The notes under the pieces: generated by a model
Told to the model about the DNA's origin: nothing
Seen by the model: only the letters and a program-made list of their open reading frames with translations
Database searches by the model: none
Assembly: GCA_964636625.1 (NCBI GenBank)
Contig: CAZWUL010000006.1
Location: 1-44,566 of the forward strand
DNA from: CAZWUL01 sp964636625
GTDB lineage: Bacteria > Atribacterota > Phoenicimicrobiia > Phoenicimicrobiales > Stramentimicrobiaceae
Length of the DNA stretch: 44,566 nucleotides
Direction of reading: 5' to 3'
Part shown: piece by piece, positions 1 to 8,588 of the stretch
How the letters are laid out: every line of letters starts with the position of its first letter
Position numbering within the stretch: the first letter of the stretch is position 1
Program-made: the position numbers and the translations under genes

Positions 1-50
1 AAGGCGGAAGAACTATTGCAGCTGGTGTAGTTACGGAAATAATTGAGTAG
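1..50 (+). CDS. tuf: Elongation factor Tu, 3' end only
   Basis: The window opens inside a reading frame that ends GGRTIAAGVVTEIIE then TAG, the characteristic C-terminus of EF-Tu, the GTPase that delivers aminoacyl-tRNA to the ribosome. Only the last 15 codons are present. Its position directly before rpsJ is the usual str-to-S10 operon junction, so identification from this short tail is reasonably safe. Confidence 0.85.
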   Translation, partial: GGRTIAAGVVTEIIE

Positions 51-95
51 TATGAGATAGATGGTGAGAAATAAAGAGGATATAGGAGACCTAAC

Positions 96-404
96 ATGCA
101 AAAAATTAGGATTAGGCTTAGGGCTTACGATCATAGAATATTAGACAATTCTGCTCTAAAAATAATTGATGCAATAAAGAAAACCGAGGGCAAATATTCA
201 GGACCAATTCCTTTACCGACAGAAAAAAATAAATATTGTGTCCTTAGATCACCTCATGTAGACAAAAAATCTAGAGAAGAATTTGAAATGAGGACGCACA
301 AAAGAATGATAGATATAATAGACCCTTCTTCAAAATCTGTCGAAGCATTAATGCATCTTGATTTGCCTTCTGGAGTGGATATAGAAATAAAAACTTTGGA
401 ATAG
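96..404 (+). CDS. rpsJ: 30S ribosomal protein S10
   Basis: This 102-aa protein has the family's normal length. It begins MQKIRIRLRAYDHRILD and contains the S10 loop segment RSPHVDKKSREEFEMRTHKR. S10 sits in the head of the small subunit and also works with NusB in antitermination. An AGGAG-type ribosome-binding site lies just upstream of the ATG. It is the first gene of the S10 operon and follows tuf by about 45 bp. Confidence 0.98.
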   Translation: MQKIRIRLRAYDHRILDNSALKIIDAIKKTEGKYSGPIPLPTEKNKYCVLRSPHVDKKSREEFEMRTHKRMIDIIDPSSKSVEALMHLDLPSGVDIEIKTLE

Positions 405-535
405 AATAAATAGAAGTAAGTCTTTATAGAAAATCATATATAAAATATATATATATGTAACATTATTGTTTATTATAATATTAAATAAAATATTAAACTA
501 ATTAGTATTGAATAGTTGCCCGGAGGTGTAGGACT
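405..535. other. AT-rich spacer between rpsJ and rplC
   Basis: This 131-bp spacer is almost entirely A and T, with runs of alternating TA near 445-460. It is long for the interior of a ribosomal operon. I see no ORF, no convincing terminator and no clear promoter pair. It ends in the strong rplC ribosome-binding site GGAGGTG. An internal promoter or a ribosomal-protein binding leader is possible but not shown. Confidence 0.4.
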
Positions 536-1168
536 GTGAAAACTGGTATTTTAGGTAAGAAAATTGGTATGACCAATATATTTTTAGAAAACGGCGATGC
601 TGTGGGTGTTACAGTATTAATGGCCGGACCCTGTACTGTTGTAAATAAGAGACAATTAGAGAAAGACCAATACAAGGCGTTGCAACTTGGTTTTTTATCT
701 ATTGATGATAAAAAAAATAGTAAAGTAAATAAACCTTTAAAAGGTTATTACGGCAAACAAAAGGTGAAACCTTTTAAATATGTAAAAGAATTTAAATTTG
801 ACGATATTGACCAATATGAAATCGGAAAAGAAATAAAAGCGGATTTATTCAAAGAAGGTGAAAAAGTTAATGTTATTGGTTTCAGCAAAGGGCGGGGATT
901 TGCTGGTTCCATAAAACGTCATAATTTTTCCGGAGGCCCAAAAACACATGGTCAAAAAGATTATTACCGTTCTACCGGTTCCATTGGTGCAACAGATGCT
1001 GCAAGAGTATTCAAAGGAAAAAAGTTGCCAGGTAGGATGGGTAATAAAAAAGTAAAAATAAAAAATATTGAAATAGTTAAGATTGATCTGGATAGGAATC
1101 TACTTTTATTAAAAGGCTCTATTCCTGGTCCTAATAATGCTCTTGTAGCAGTCGAAAAAGTATCCTAA
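536..1168 (+). CDS. rplC: 50S ribosomal protein L3
   Basis: This 210-aa protein starts at GTG, 8 nt behind a GGAGGTG ribosome-binding site. The N-terminus MKTGILGKKIGMTNIF and the central segment GRGFAGSIKRHNFSGGPKTH are diagnostic of bacterial L3, which folds near the peptidyl-transferase centre and is an early assembly protein. The length is normal. It is followed at about 40 bp by rplD, as in most S10 operons. Confidence 0.98.
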   Translation: MKTGILGKKIGMTNIFLENGDAVGVTVLMAGPCTVVNKRQLEKDQYKALQLGFLSIDDKKNSKVNKPLKGYYGKQKVKPFKYVKEFKFDDIDQYEIGKEIKADLFKEGEKVNVIGFSKGRGFAGSIKRHNFSGGPKTHGQKDYYRSTGSIGATDAARVFKGKKLPGRMGNKKVKIKNIEIVKIDLDRNLLLLKGSIPGPNNALVAVEKVS

Positions 1169-1209
1169 GTATTTCAAACTTATCTTTGTAGGAAGGAGAG
1201 TAGCGATAT

Positions 1210-1836
1210 ATGGTTGACATAAATGTCCATAGTGTAGAAGGTGAAAAAATAGAGGAAATAAAATTAAATGACGATATGTTTAACGCAAATATAAATAAAC
1301 ATGTTGTTCATCAAATTGTAAAAAGATATCTTGCTAATAAAAGAAGAGGAACTGCTTCTACTAAAGGAAGAAGTGAAGTTAGAGGCGGTGGTAAAAAGCC
1401 ATGGAAACAAAAAGGGACTGGAAGAGCCAGGGCTGGTACTATACGTTCTCCACTTTGGGTTGGCGGAGGAGTAATTTTCGGTCCGGAGAATAGAGATTAT
1501 GGTTATTCTATTCCAAGGAAGATGCGATTAGTTGCCCTAAAATCTGTTTTATCGGGAAAAGTAAAGAATAAAGATTTAATAATATTGAATAAATTAGAGT
1601 TAAAAGACGGTAAAACAAAAGACATAACACATATTTTTGATAAATTTAATATCAATAAAGATAAAATAATTATTGTTACTGACAAAGAAGAGGAAGCAGT
1701 AAAAAGAGCTGCTCGCAACTTAAAGAATGTTATGGTTATAACTGCTAATAAAATAAATACTTATGATCTGGTTAATTATCAAAAAATGATAGTAACCACA
1801 AAAGCTCTAAAAATTATTGAGGAGGTATTTGTATAA
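1210..1836 (+). CDS. rplD: 50S ribosomal protein L4
   Basis: This is a 208-aa L4 (L1e) protein. The extended loop that lines the exit tunnel is visible as RGGGKKPWKQKGTGRARAGT, followed by SPLWVGGGVIFGP. An AAGGAGAG ribosome-binding site precedes the ATG. Its stop codon overlaps the first base of rplW, which suggests translational coupling. In some bacteria L4 represses its own operon, but no leader structure of that kind can be assigned here. Confidence 0.98.
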   Translation: MVDINVHSVEGEKIEEIKLNDDMFNANINKHVVHQIVKRYLANKRRGTASTKGRSEVRGGGKKPWKQKGTGRARAGTIRSPLWVGGGVIFGPENRDYGYSIPRKMRLVALKSVLSGKVKNKDLIILNKLELKDGKTKDITHIFDKFNINKDKIIIVTDKEEEAVKRAARNLKNVMVITANKINTYDLVNYQKMIVTTKALKIIEEVFV

Positions 1837-2123
1837 TGACCTCTGCTAAAACTATTCTGATATATCCCATAATATCTGAGAAAAGTGTACGCGATAAAGA
1901 AGATAGTAAATATACTTTTAAAGTAAGTTTAGATTCAAATAAAAGTGAAATAAAAAAAGTAATTGAAGATAAATTTAAAACAAAAGTGACAAAGGTAAAT
2001 ATAATAAGAGTTCCTTCAAAAAATAGAAAACTGGGTAAATATTTTGGAAAAACATCTCAATGGAAAAAAGCTATTGTTACTTTAGAAAAAGGACAAAAAA
2101 TAAAAGAATTGGATAATATTTAG
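1836..2123 (+). CDS. rplW: 50S ribosomal protein L23
   Basis: This 95-aa protein contains YPIISEKSVRDKEDSKYTF near the N-terminus and the loop NIIRVPSKNRKLGKYFGK, as expected for L23. L23 sits at the tunnel exit, where trigger factor and SRP dock. The ATG shares a base with the rplD stop (TAATG). Its ribosome-binding site GAGGAGG lies inside the end of rplD. Confidence 0.97.
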   Translation: MTSAKTILIYPIISEKSVRDKEDSKYTFKVSLDSNKSEIKKVIEDKFKTKVTKVNIIRVPSKNRKLGKYFGKTSQWKKAIVTLEKGQKIKELDNI

Positions 2124-2181
2124 TGTTTATAGAAATTTTATTAAAAGTTTATAGAAAGAAAAAGGAAAGGTGTCGATTAAA

Positions 2182-3015
2182 GTGGCTGATATAAAAAAGT
2201 ATAAACCAACATCATCCGGTAGAAGGTTTATGACTGTATCCACCTTTGAAGATATTACCTGCGATATACCTGAAAAGAATTTAACAAAAGGTATTAATAA
2301 AAAAGCTGGTAGAAATAATCATGGAAGAATAATGGTTAGAAGAAAAGGTGGGGGTACAAAAAGAAGATATAGATTGGTTGATTTTTTACGGGAAAAAGAA
2401 GGAGTGCCTGCAAAAGTTGCCAGTATAGAATATGATCCAAATAGATCTGCCCGTATTGCATTATTAAAATATGTTGATGGAGAAAAAAGGTATATAGTTT
2501 GCCCTGCCAGATTAAAGGTTGGGGATGTTATAGTATCTGGTACCAAGGCAGATGTAAGCCCAGGTAATACTAAAGCCTTAAAGGATATACCTCTTGGTAC
2601 ATTTATTCATAATATTGAAATTAATAAAGGGCAAGGGGCTGTTTTGGCAAGGTCTGCCGGAGCAATTGCTCAAATATTGGCAAAAGAAGGTAAATATGCA
2701 CATGTCAAACTACCTTCAGGAGAAGTGAGGCTTATTGGATTAAACTGTTTTGCGACAATAGGACAAGTAGGTAATTTAAATCATTCAAATATTGACCTGG
2801 GTAAGGCCGGAAAAAGTAGATTAAAAGGAAGAAGACCGAAAGTTAGGGGAGTAGCTATGAATCCAATAGATCATCCGTTAGGTGGTGGAGAAGGGAAAAC
2901 CGCTGGAGGTAGACATCCGGCTTCTCCAAAAGGATTGCTGGCAAAAGGTTATAGGACAAGAAAAAAGAAAAACTATTCTGATAAATATATAGTCAAAAGA
3001 AGGACAGATAAATAA
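2182..3015 (+). CDS. rplB: 50S ribosomal protein L2
   Basis: L2 is needed for subunit association and for assembly of the peptidyl-transferase centre. The C-terminal segment NPIDHPLGGGEGKTAGGRHP includes the conserved region around the functional histidine. I chose the GTG at 2182 (MADIKKYKPTSSGRR, 277 aa) because the GGAAAGGTG ribosome-binding site at 2164-2172 is correctly spaced for it. A GTG at 2170 would add four residues but overlaps that site. Confidence 0.96.
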   Translation: MADIKKYKPTSSGRRFMTVSTFEDITCDIPEKNLTKGINKKAGRNNHGRIMVRRKGGGTKRRYRLVDFLREKEGVPAKVASIEYDPNRSARIALLKYVDGEKRYIVCPARLKVGDVIVSGTKADVSPGNTKALKDIPLGTFIHNIEINKGQGAVLARSAGAIAQILAKEGKYAHVKLPSGEVRLIGLNCFATIGQVGNLNHSNIDLGKAGKSRLKGRRPKVRGVAMNPIDHPLGGGEGKTAGGRHPASPKGLLAKGYRTRKKKNYSDKYIVKRRTDK

Positions 3016-3032
3016 GGGGGATTAATTGTACA

Positions 3033-3317
3033 ATGTCAAGATCAATTAAAAAAGGTCCGTATATTGATGAAAAATTATTAAAAAAAATACGCAATTTAAA
3101 TAAAAAAAGGAAAAAAGAACCGATAAAAACATGGTCAAGAAATTCGACAATATTCCCTTTAATGGTTGGACATACCATTGCTGTACATGATGGTAAAAAA
3201 CATGTACCTGTTTATATAACTGAAAATATGGTTGGGCATAAGTTGGGCGAATTTTCACCAACTAGAAGATTTAAGGGACATGGAGCACATACAGAAAGGT
3301 CTACATCAATAAAATAA
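3033..3317 (+). CDS. rpsS: 30S ribosomal protein S19
   Basis: This 94-aa protein begins MSRSIKKGPYIDEKLLKKI and ends with the family block GHKLGEFSPTRRFKGH. S19 lies in the 30S head, pairs with S13 and contacts the A-site region. The length is normal. AAGGGGG in the preceding intergenic stretch is the ribosome-binding site. It sits between rplB and rplV, as usual. Confidence 0.97.
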   Translation: MSRSIKKGPYIDEKLLKKIRNLNKKRKKEPIKTWSRNSTIFPLMVGHTIAVHDGKKHVPVYITENMVGHKLGEFSPTRRFKGHGAHTERSTSIK

Positions 3318-3363
3318 TTATATTTCAAAAATATGGTGATGTAGGGAAATATAGGAGGAAATT

Positions 3364-3708
3364 ATGGGTGTAAAATCTGTTGGAAGATATATCCCGATAT
3401 CTCCCAGAAAATGTAGGCGAATGATTGATTTACTTAAAGGGAAAGATACGGGATCGGCTCTGTTGCAATTGCAGTTTTCGCCAAAGAGATCTGCGAAAAT
3501 GATTTACAAGGTTTTAAAATCGGCAGTTTCAAATGCTGAAAATAATCATGATATGAGTGTTGATGATTTATATATTAATAGGGCTTATGTTGACGAAGGT
3601 CCGACATTAAAGAGATTTAGAGCAAGAGCAATGGGAAGAGCAGCAAGAATTAACAAAAGAACGAGCCATATTACCATTGAAGTGGAAGAGAAAGGGGTTG
3701 AAAGATAA
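3364..3708 (+). CDS. rplV: 50S ribosomal protein L22
   Basis: This 114-aa protein contains YIPISPRKCRRMIDLLKGK and the beta-hairpin tip region DEGPTLKRFRARAMGRAARI, which reaches into the exit tunnel and affects macrolide sensitivity. AGGAGG precedes the ATG at good spacing. The stop codon is immediately followed, without a gap, by the TTG start of rpsC. Confidence 0.97.
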   Translation: MGVKSVGRYIPISPRKCRRMIDLLKGKDTGSALLQLQFSPKRSAKMIYKVLKSAVSNAENNHDMSVDDLYINRAYVDEGPTLKRFRARAMGRAARINKRTSHITIEVEEKGVER

Positions 3709-4473
3709 TTGGGACAAAAAGTTCATCCAAAAGGATTACGCATAGGAATTATAAGAGATTGGGACGTTAAATGGTTTAGTCGCAAAGACTATAGTAAAAA
3801 TGTGTATCAGGATTATAAAATAAGAAAGCATGTTAATGATAATTTAAAACACGCTGGAGTATCTGCAATAAACATTGAAAGAGTTGCCAATCGTATAAGA
3901 ATTACTATTAATTGTGCGAGACCAGGAATTATTATTGGTAGAAAAGGTGCAGAGGTTAACAAACTAAAAGATAATCTATCAAAATTAGTAGATGGTGATT
4001 TGCAAATTAATATTAAAGAGGTTAAAGCTCCTGAAATTGATGCTCAATTAGTTGCTGAAGATATTTCTAATCAAATATTGAGAAGGGGTTCTGTAAAAAG
4101 GGTTATGAAACAATCTGCGTCCAGGGCCCTTAAGATGAAGGCTGAAGGTATAAAAATAATGATTGCTGGAAGAATCGGCGGGGCTGAAATTGCACGTACA
4201 GAATGGCATATGGAAGGTAGGTTACCACTTCATACCCTAAGAGCTGATATTGATTATGGTTTTGCAGAAGCAAATACTACTTATGGAAAAGTTGGTGTAA
4301 AGGTATGGATTTATAAAGGGGAAGTATTGCCAAAAAATAATTACCAAAAAAATTCTGCAGAGTTTTTAGAAGACAATAATGATAAAAATCAAAAACGCGA
4401 TGTTTCGAAAAAATTAACTGCACAAAAGAAGGCAGAACAGTCGGGGGAGGTAAAAGATGCTCCAACCAACTAG
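3709..4473 (+). CDS. rpsC: 30S ribosomal protein S3
   Basis: This is a 254-aa S3 with the N-terminus GQKVHPKGLRIGIIRDWD and a type-2 KH domain whose IGRKG loop is at residues 76-80. S3 forms part of the mRNA entry channel. The start is TTG, directly after the rplV stop. The protein is longer than the usual 210-230 residues because of a hydrophilic tail of about 35 residues rich in N, K and D. The tail overlaps the start of rplP by 17 bp. Confidence 0.97.
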   Translation: MGQKVHPKGLRIGIIRDWDVKWFSRKDYSKNVYQDYKIRKHVNDNLKHAGVSAINIERVANRIRITINCARPGIIIGRKGAEVNKLKDNLSKLVDGDLQINIKEVKAPEIDAQLVAEDISNQILRRGSVKRVMKQSASRALKMKAEGIKIMIAGRIGGAEIARTEWHMEGRLPLHTLRADIDYGFAEANTTYGKVGVKVWIYKGEVLPKNNYQKNSAEFLEDNNDKNQKRDVSKKLTAQKKAEQSGEVKDAPTN

Positions 4474-4879
4474 AACGAAATATAGAAAAATGCAACGAGG
4501 GAAAATGAAAGGCAAAGCCCAAAAGAATAATCTAATATCATTTGGGGAATTTGGTTTACAAGCATTGCAGCCTGCTTGGATAAATAGTTCTCAGATTGAA
4601 TCTGCCAGAATAGCTGTAACGCATGCAGTTAAACGTGGTGGTAAAGTTTGGATTAGAATATTTCCTCATAAATCAGTCACCAAAACCGCTGCTGAAACGA
4701 GAATGGGTAAAGGAAAAGGATCTCCTGAGTTTTGGGTAGCTGTAGTGAAGCCAGGGACAATAATGTTTGAACTTGGTGGAGTAGAAGAAGAGATTGCAAG
4801 AGAAGCAATGAGGTTGGCTTCTCATAAATTACCAATCAAGGCTCGCTTTGTTATGCGAGAAGAACAGGTGGTGGGTTAA
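4457..4879 (+). CDS. rplP: 50S ribosomal protein L16
   Basis: This 140-aa L16 begins MLQPTRTKYRKMQRGKMKG and contains the block RGGKVWIRIFPHKSVTKT, followed by ETRMGKGKGSPEFWVAVVKP. L16 shapes the A-site tRNA elbow contact on the 50S subunit. The ATG lies inside the end of rpsC with GGGGGAGG as ribosome-binding site. The stop is one base from the TTG of rpmC. Confidence 0.97.
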   Translation: MLQPTRTKYRKMQRGKMKGKAQKNNLISFGEFGLQALQPAWINSSQIESARIAVTHAVKRGGKVWIRIFPHKSVTKTAAETRMGKGKGSPEFWVAVVKPGTIMFELGGVEEEIAREAMRLASHKLPIKARFVMREEQVVG

Positions 4880-4880
4880 G

Positions 4881-5102
4881 TTGAAAGCAAATGAGTTAAG
4901 AGATTTATCAACAGTAGAATTAGAAAAAAAAGTTTCTGATTTAAAAAATGAGTTATTTAGTTTACGTTTTCAATCAGTTACCGGTCAATTAAGCAATAAT
5001 ATGAAGATACGAGAAGTTAAACATGAAATTGCAAGGGTTAAAACAATACTTAGAGAAATAGAATTAAATAAAAACCTCGAAAGTGTCAAAATTACAAAAT
5101 AA
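4881..5102 (+). CDS. rpmC: 50S ribosomal protein L29
   Basis: This 73-aa two-helix protein begins MKANELRDLSTVELEKKVSD and contains LFSLRFQSVTGQL, typical of L29 at the tunnel exit. I chose the TTG at 4881 because the frame upstream lies within rplP and the AGGTGGTGG motif at 4866-4874 is well spaced for this start. The last dozen residues form a short extra tail. Confidence 0.95.
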   Translation: MKANELRDLSTVELEKKVSDLKNELFSLRFQSVTGQLSNNMKIREVKHEIARVKTILREIELNKNLESVKITK

Positions 5103-5130
5103 TTAATAATAAGGAATAAGGTGATGATAA

Positions 5131-5388
5131 ATGTCAATTTCAACTGAAGCAAAAAGTAGAGTCGGAATTGTAGCTTCAAATGCTATGGATAAATCCGTTG
5201 TTGTTCAGGTAAGTTATCTCGTGGCTCATAAATTATATAAAAAAAGAATTAAAAAAAGCTCAAAATTCATGGCTCATGATGAAAAAAATATATGTGAAGT
5301 TGGAGATAAAGTAAGAATAGTTTCAACCAGACCATTGAGTAAAAGAAAGAGATGGGAAGTTGCTGAAATTATACAAAAGAAAAAATAA
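5131..5388 (+). CDS. rpsQ: 30S ribosomal protein S17
   Basis: This 85-aa OB-fold protein contains VGIVASNAMDKSVVVQVSY and the C-terminal block EVGDKVRIVSTRPLSKRKRW, both diagnostic of S17. It binds 16S helix 11 early in assembly. AAGGTGATG precedes the start. It follows rpmC in the normal spc-region order. Confidence 0.96.
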   Translation: MSISTEAKSRVGIVASNAMDKSVVVQVSYLVAHKLYKKRIKKSSKFMAHDEKNICEVGDKVRIVSTRPLSKRKRWEVAEIIQKKK

Positions 5389-5461
5389 GTAGCATAGTCA
5401 TTTATTTTTTTGTTTAATAAACTATATTAATGAGTTTGATTAGTAAGGGAGTGTGGCAAAA

Positions 5462-5830
5462 TTGATACAAATGCAAACTAGACTTTTTGTAGCAGATAAT
5501 TCTGGTGCAAAACAAATACAATGTATAAAAGTACTTGGTGGTTCAAGGAAAAGGTATGCCCGCATAGGAGAAATTATAGTTGCCTCTGTTAAGGAAGCAA
5601 ATGTAGGCGGTACCGCCAAAAAGGGAGAAATAGTAAAGGCAGTTATCGTGCGAACAAAAAAAGAAGTAGGACGACCAGATGGTTCCTACATACGTTTTGA
5701 TGATAATGCTGCAGTAATTATTAATAATCAAAATGAACCTATAGGAACTAGAATATTCGGACCTGTAGCAAGAGAATTAAGAGAAAAGAAATTTATGAAA
5801 ATTATATCCCTCGCTCCCGAAGTGATATAG
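5462..5830 (+). CDS. rplN: 50S ribosomal protein L14
   Basis: L14 sits at the subunit interface and binds the ribosome-silencing factor RsfS. The frame shows MIQMQTRLFVADNSGAKQIQ and RRYARIGEII-like sequence. I chose the TTG at 5462, which gives exactly 122 aa, the canonical length, with AAGGGAGTG about 8 nt upstream. A GTG at 5453 would add three residues but lies too close to that ribosome-binding site. Confidence 0.95.
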   Translation: MIQMQTRLFVADNSGAKQIQCIKVLGGSRKRYARIGEIIVASVKEANVGGTAKKGEIVKAVIVRTKKEVGRPDGSYIRFDDNAAVIINNQNEPIGTRIFGPVARELREKKFMKIISLAPEVI

Positions 5831-5853
5831 TAATACAGAAAGGAGAATACAAA

Positions 5854-6186
5854 ATGGCCAAAAACAAGATTTCACTTAAAAAGGGAGATAATGTTCTTGT
5901 TATTACTGGAGAGGACAAAGGAAAAAATGGAAAAATTATTGATATTTTTCCAAAAAAAAATGAAGTTATTGTAGAAGGTATATGTTTCTTAAAAAAGCAT
6001 ATGAAACCTACTCAAAAAAACCCGCAGGGTGGTATTGTAAAACAAGAGGGGCCTATAAATTTGTCAAATATTAAATTAGTTTGTAATAAATGCAATAAAC
6101 CAACGAATATTAAACGAGACGTTACAAAAGAAGGAAAAAATGTTAGAGTATGCAAGAAATGTGGAGAAATTATAGATAAGGTCTAG
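5854..6186 (+). CDS. rplX: 50S ribosomal protein L24
   Basis: This 110-aa protein has an N-terminal KOW motif (KKGDNVLVITGEDKGKNGKI) and the segment MKPTQKNPQGGI typical of L24, an assembly initiator near the tunnel exit. The C-terminal part carries two CxxC pairs (CNKC and CKKC) that should form a zinc knuckle, a variant common in Bacillota. AAAGGAG precedes the ATG. Confidence 0.96.
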   Translation: MAKNKISLKKGDNVLVITGEDKGKNGKIIDIFPKKNEVIVEGICFLKKHMKPTQKNPQGGIVKQEGPINLSNIKLVCNKCNKPTNIKRDVTKEGKNVRVCKKCGEIIDKV

Positions 6187-6197
6187 GAGGTTAACAA

Positions 6198-6746
6198 GTG
6201 ATACCCAGACTAAAGAAAAAATATCAGCAGGAAATAATACCTGCAATGATGAAAAAATACAATTATAAAAATAAAATGGCTGTTCCCAAAATTGAAAAAA
6301 TAGTAATAAATATGGGACTTGGGAAAGCACGGGAAGATGCAAAAATTATTGATGAAGCAAATCTGGTACTGGCCACTATTTCTGGCCAAAAACCTGTAAT
6401 AACAAAATCAAGTAAATCAATATCTAATTTTTCAATAAGAAAAGGAATGCCAGTCGGATGCAAAGTTACACTCAGGAATAATATTATGTATGAATTTTTA
6501 GATAGATTAATAAACGTAGCAATAGCCAGAATAAGGGATTTTCAGGGAACTTCTCCTGACGCATTTGACGGTCGCGGAAATTATACATTAGGTATTAAAG
6601 AACAACTGATTTTCCCGGAAATTGAATTTGATAAAGTAAATACAACATTAGGAATGAATATTACTATCAATACAAATGCTAAAAATGATGAAGAAGCGAA
6701 AGATTTAATAAGTTTAGTTGGAATGCCATTTAAAAAAGATGAATAA
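6198..6746 (+). CDS. rplE: 50S ribosomal protein L5
   Basis: This 182-aa protein starts at GTG behind TAGGAGG. It contains KIEKIVINMGLGKAREDAK, the block RKGMPVGCKVTLR and FPEIEFDKVNTTLGMNI, all standard L5 features. L5 binds 5S rRNA and makes the B1b bridge to S13. The length is normal. Confidence 0.97.
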   Translation: MIPRLKKKYQQEIIPAMMKKYNYKNKMAVPKIEKIVINMGLGKAREDAKIIDEANLVLATISGQKPVITKSSKSISNFSIRKGMPVGCKVTLRNNIMYEFLDRLINVAIARIRDFQGTSPDAFDGRGNYTLGIKEQLIFPEIEFDKVNTTLGMNITINTNAKNDEEAKDLISLVGMPFKKDE

Positions 6747-6768
6747 TTGAAAAAGAGGAGGTTAAGGA

Positions 6769-6954
6769 GTGGCAAAAAAAGCTTTAATTGCCAAGGCAAA
6801 TAGAAAACAAAAATACAAGGTTAGAGAATATAGCCGATGTAATATTTGCGGAAGACCCAGGGGATATATTAGAAAATTTGGAATTTGTAGAATTTGCTTC
6901 AGAAAAATGGCACATAATGGGGAGTTACCGGGTGTTACCAAATCGAGTTGGTAA
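6769..6954 (+). CDS. rpsN: 30S ribosomal protein S14, zinc-binding short type
   Basis: This 61-aa S14 of type Z has four cysteines, C24, C27, C40 and C43, in CxxC-x12-CxxC spacing. It starts at GTG behind GAGGAGG. The protein works in the 30S head next to S10 and S19. This zinc form is the standard copy in Bacillota, in contrast to the longer cysteine-free paralogue. Only this copy is seen in the window. Confidence 0.97.
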   Translation: MAKKALIAKANRKQKYKVREYSRCNICGRPRGYIRKFGICRICFRKMAHNGELPGVTKSSW

Positions 6955-7023
6955 TAAAATAGTATATTAAAGAAAAAAATAATCTAAAATATGAATGATT
7001 GATTGCAAGAGGGGAGGATACGT

Positions 7024-7422
7024 ATGGGTGTTGTTTCGGATCCAATTGCCGATATGATTACCAGAATAAGGAATGCAAATCGCGCTAGAGGTGGTAGAGT
7101 AGAAGTGCCTTCTTCTAAGATAAAACTGGAAATTGCCAGAATATTGAAGAATGAAGGGTTTATTAGTGATTTTCAATTTAAACAAGATAATAAACAAGGT
7201 ACTATTATAATATCTTTAAAATATTCTGATAGGCAAAGAGTGATTACAAATTTAAAAAGGATTAGCAAACCTGGCTACAGGGTTTATGTTAAAAAAGATG
7301 ATATTCCCGAAGTACTTGGAGGGTTAGGTGTAAGTATAATGTCTACCTCTAAAGGTATTATGTCAGGGAAAGAAGCGAAGAAAAATCATTACGGTGGCGA
7401 AGTTTTATGCTATATATGGTAA
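7024..7422 (+). CDS. rpsH: 30S ribosomal protein S8
   Basis: This 132-aa protein begins MGVVSDPIADMITRIRNANR and ends with the family signature STSKGIMSGKEAKKNHYGGE. The ATG at 7024 gives the canonical length with GAGGGGAGGA in front. An ATG at 7003 in the same frame would add seven residues and lacks a ribosome-binding site. S8 binds 16S helix 21 and in some bacteria represses the spc operon. Confidence 0.96.
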   Translation: MGVVSDPIADMITRIRNANRARGGRVEVPSSKIKLEIARILKNEGFISDFQFKQDNKQGTIIISLKYSDRQRVITNLKRISKPGYRVYVKKDDIPEVLGGLGVSIMSTSKGIMSGKEAKKNHYGGEVLCYIW

Positions 7423-7542
7423 GGTTCGGGATTAGTGATAATAAGCAGCTTTTAGAAAGTAACTTTATATAATTAATATGAAGATAAATAGTTTTTAAAC
7501 TAAAAAGACAAAACTCTTTATGATTGTCGCAAGGAGGGACAA

Positions 7543-8091
7543 ATGTCCAGAATCGGGAAATTACCCATTCCAATACCTGAAGGAATGACGGTTAATATTA
7601 AAGAGAATAAAATAACTGTAAAAAAGAATAGTCAGGAGTTATCTTTCAATAAAAATCCTGATATAGACGTAACATTGAAGGATAATCAGATAATAGTTGA
7701 AAGATCAAGTGATTTGAGATCACATCGTTCTTTACATGGTTTAACAAGAAATATGATTAATAATATGGTCAAGGGTTTGAACGAAGGTTTTGAAAAAAAC
7801 TTAGAAATAAAAGGAGTTGGATATCGAGCAGATCTCAAAGGAAAAGATCTTGAATTAAGCCTTGGATATTCACATCCTATTAAAGTAATAGCTCCGGAAG
7901 GTATTGAGTTTGTTGTTGATAAACAAAAAACAATTAAAGTTAAAGGAGCTGATAAGCAACTGGTTGGGAAAATAGCTGCCGAAATAAGGAACTTCAGAAA
8001 ACCAGAACCATATAAAGGTAAGGGAGTAAGGTATATTGATGAACATGTGAGAAGAAAAGTTGGGAAAGCCGGAGCAACAGTCGGAAGCTAA
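7543..8091 (+). CDS. rplF: 50S ribosomal protein L6
   Basis: This 182-aa protein begins MSRIGKLPIPIPEGMTV and ends with KPEPYKGKGVRYIDEHVRRK, the L6 C-terminal signature. L6 binds the sarcin-ricin loop region and supports elongation-factor action. AAGGAGGGAC precedes the ATG. The 120 bp upstream, behind rpsH, shows nothing I can name. Confidence 0.97.
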   Translation: MSRIGKLPIPIPEGMTVNIKENKITVKKNSQELSFNKNPDIDVTLKDNQIIVERSSDLRSHRSLHGLTRNMINNMVKGLNEGFEKNLEIKGVGYRADLKGKDLELSLGYSHPIKVIAPEGIEFVVDKQKTIKVKGADKQLVGKIAAEIRNFRKPEPYKGKGVRYIDEHVRRKVGKAGATVGS

Positions 8092-8151
8092 AAAATTGTA
8101 ATTTTATAAATGCAGATTATTGAAAATACCAGAAAGAGGGGTTCTCAGTAT

Positions 8152-8511
8152 ATGAAAGATAAAAAGGTATTATCTCGAAATAGAAGAAAAAAAGGAATAA
8201 GAAAAAAAATATTTGGAAGCAGTGAAAAACCTAGATTAACAGTATATCGAAGTGCTAAAAATATATATGTCCAGGCTATTGATGATGAGGAAGGAAGAAC
8301 TTTACTGTGCTTATCCACCTTAAGCCCAGAAATAAAGAAAGAAGCATCATATGGTGGAAATGTTAATGCTGCAGAAATAACTGGTAAATTATTAAATAAG
8401 AAATTAAAAGAAAAAAATATTTCTCAAGTTATTTTTGACCGGAATGGGTATCTATTTCATGGTAGAATCAAAGCCCTGGCAGATCAAATTGAGTTGAAAA
8501 AAAAGAAATAA
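8152..8511 (+). CDS. rplR: 50S ribosomal protein L18
   Basis: This is a 5S-rRNA-binding L18 with EKPRLTVYRSAKNIYVQAID and the C-terminal FDRNGYLFHGRIKALAD. I chose the ATG at 8152 (MKDKKVLSRNRRKKG, 119 aa) because AGAAAGAGGGG lies at the right distance. An upstream ATG at 8110 would add 14 residues with no homology to the family and no ribosome-binding site. Confidence 0.95.
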   Translation: MKDKKVLSRNRRKKGIRKKIFGSSEKPRLTVYRSAKNIYVQAIDDEEGRTLLCLSTLSPEIKKEASYGGNVNAAEITGKLLNKKLKEKNISQVIFDRNGYLFHGRIKALADQIELKKKK

Positions 8512-8588
8512 TTTTAAACAGATAAAATATATTTATTTTTAATAAATTGGTCAATATCAATATATTGATAGAGAGAGGAGATGAATAC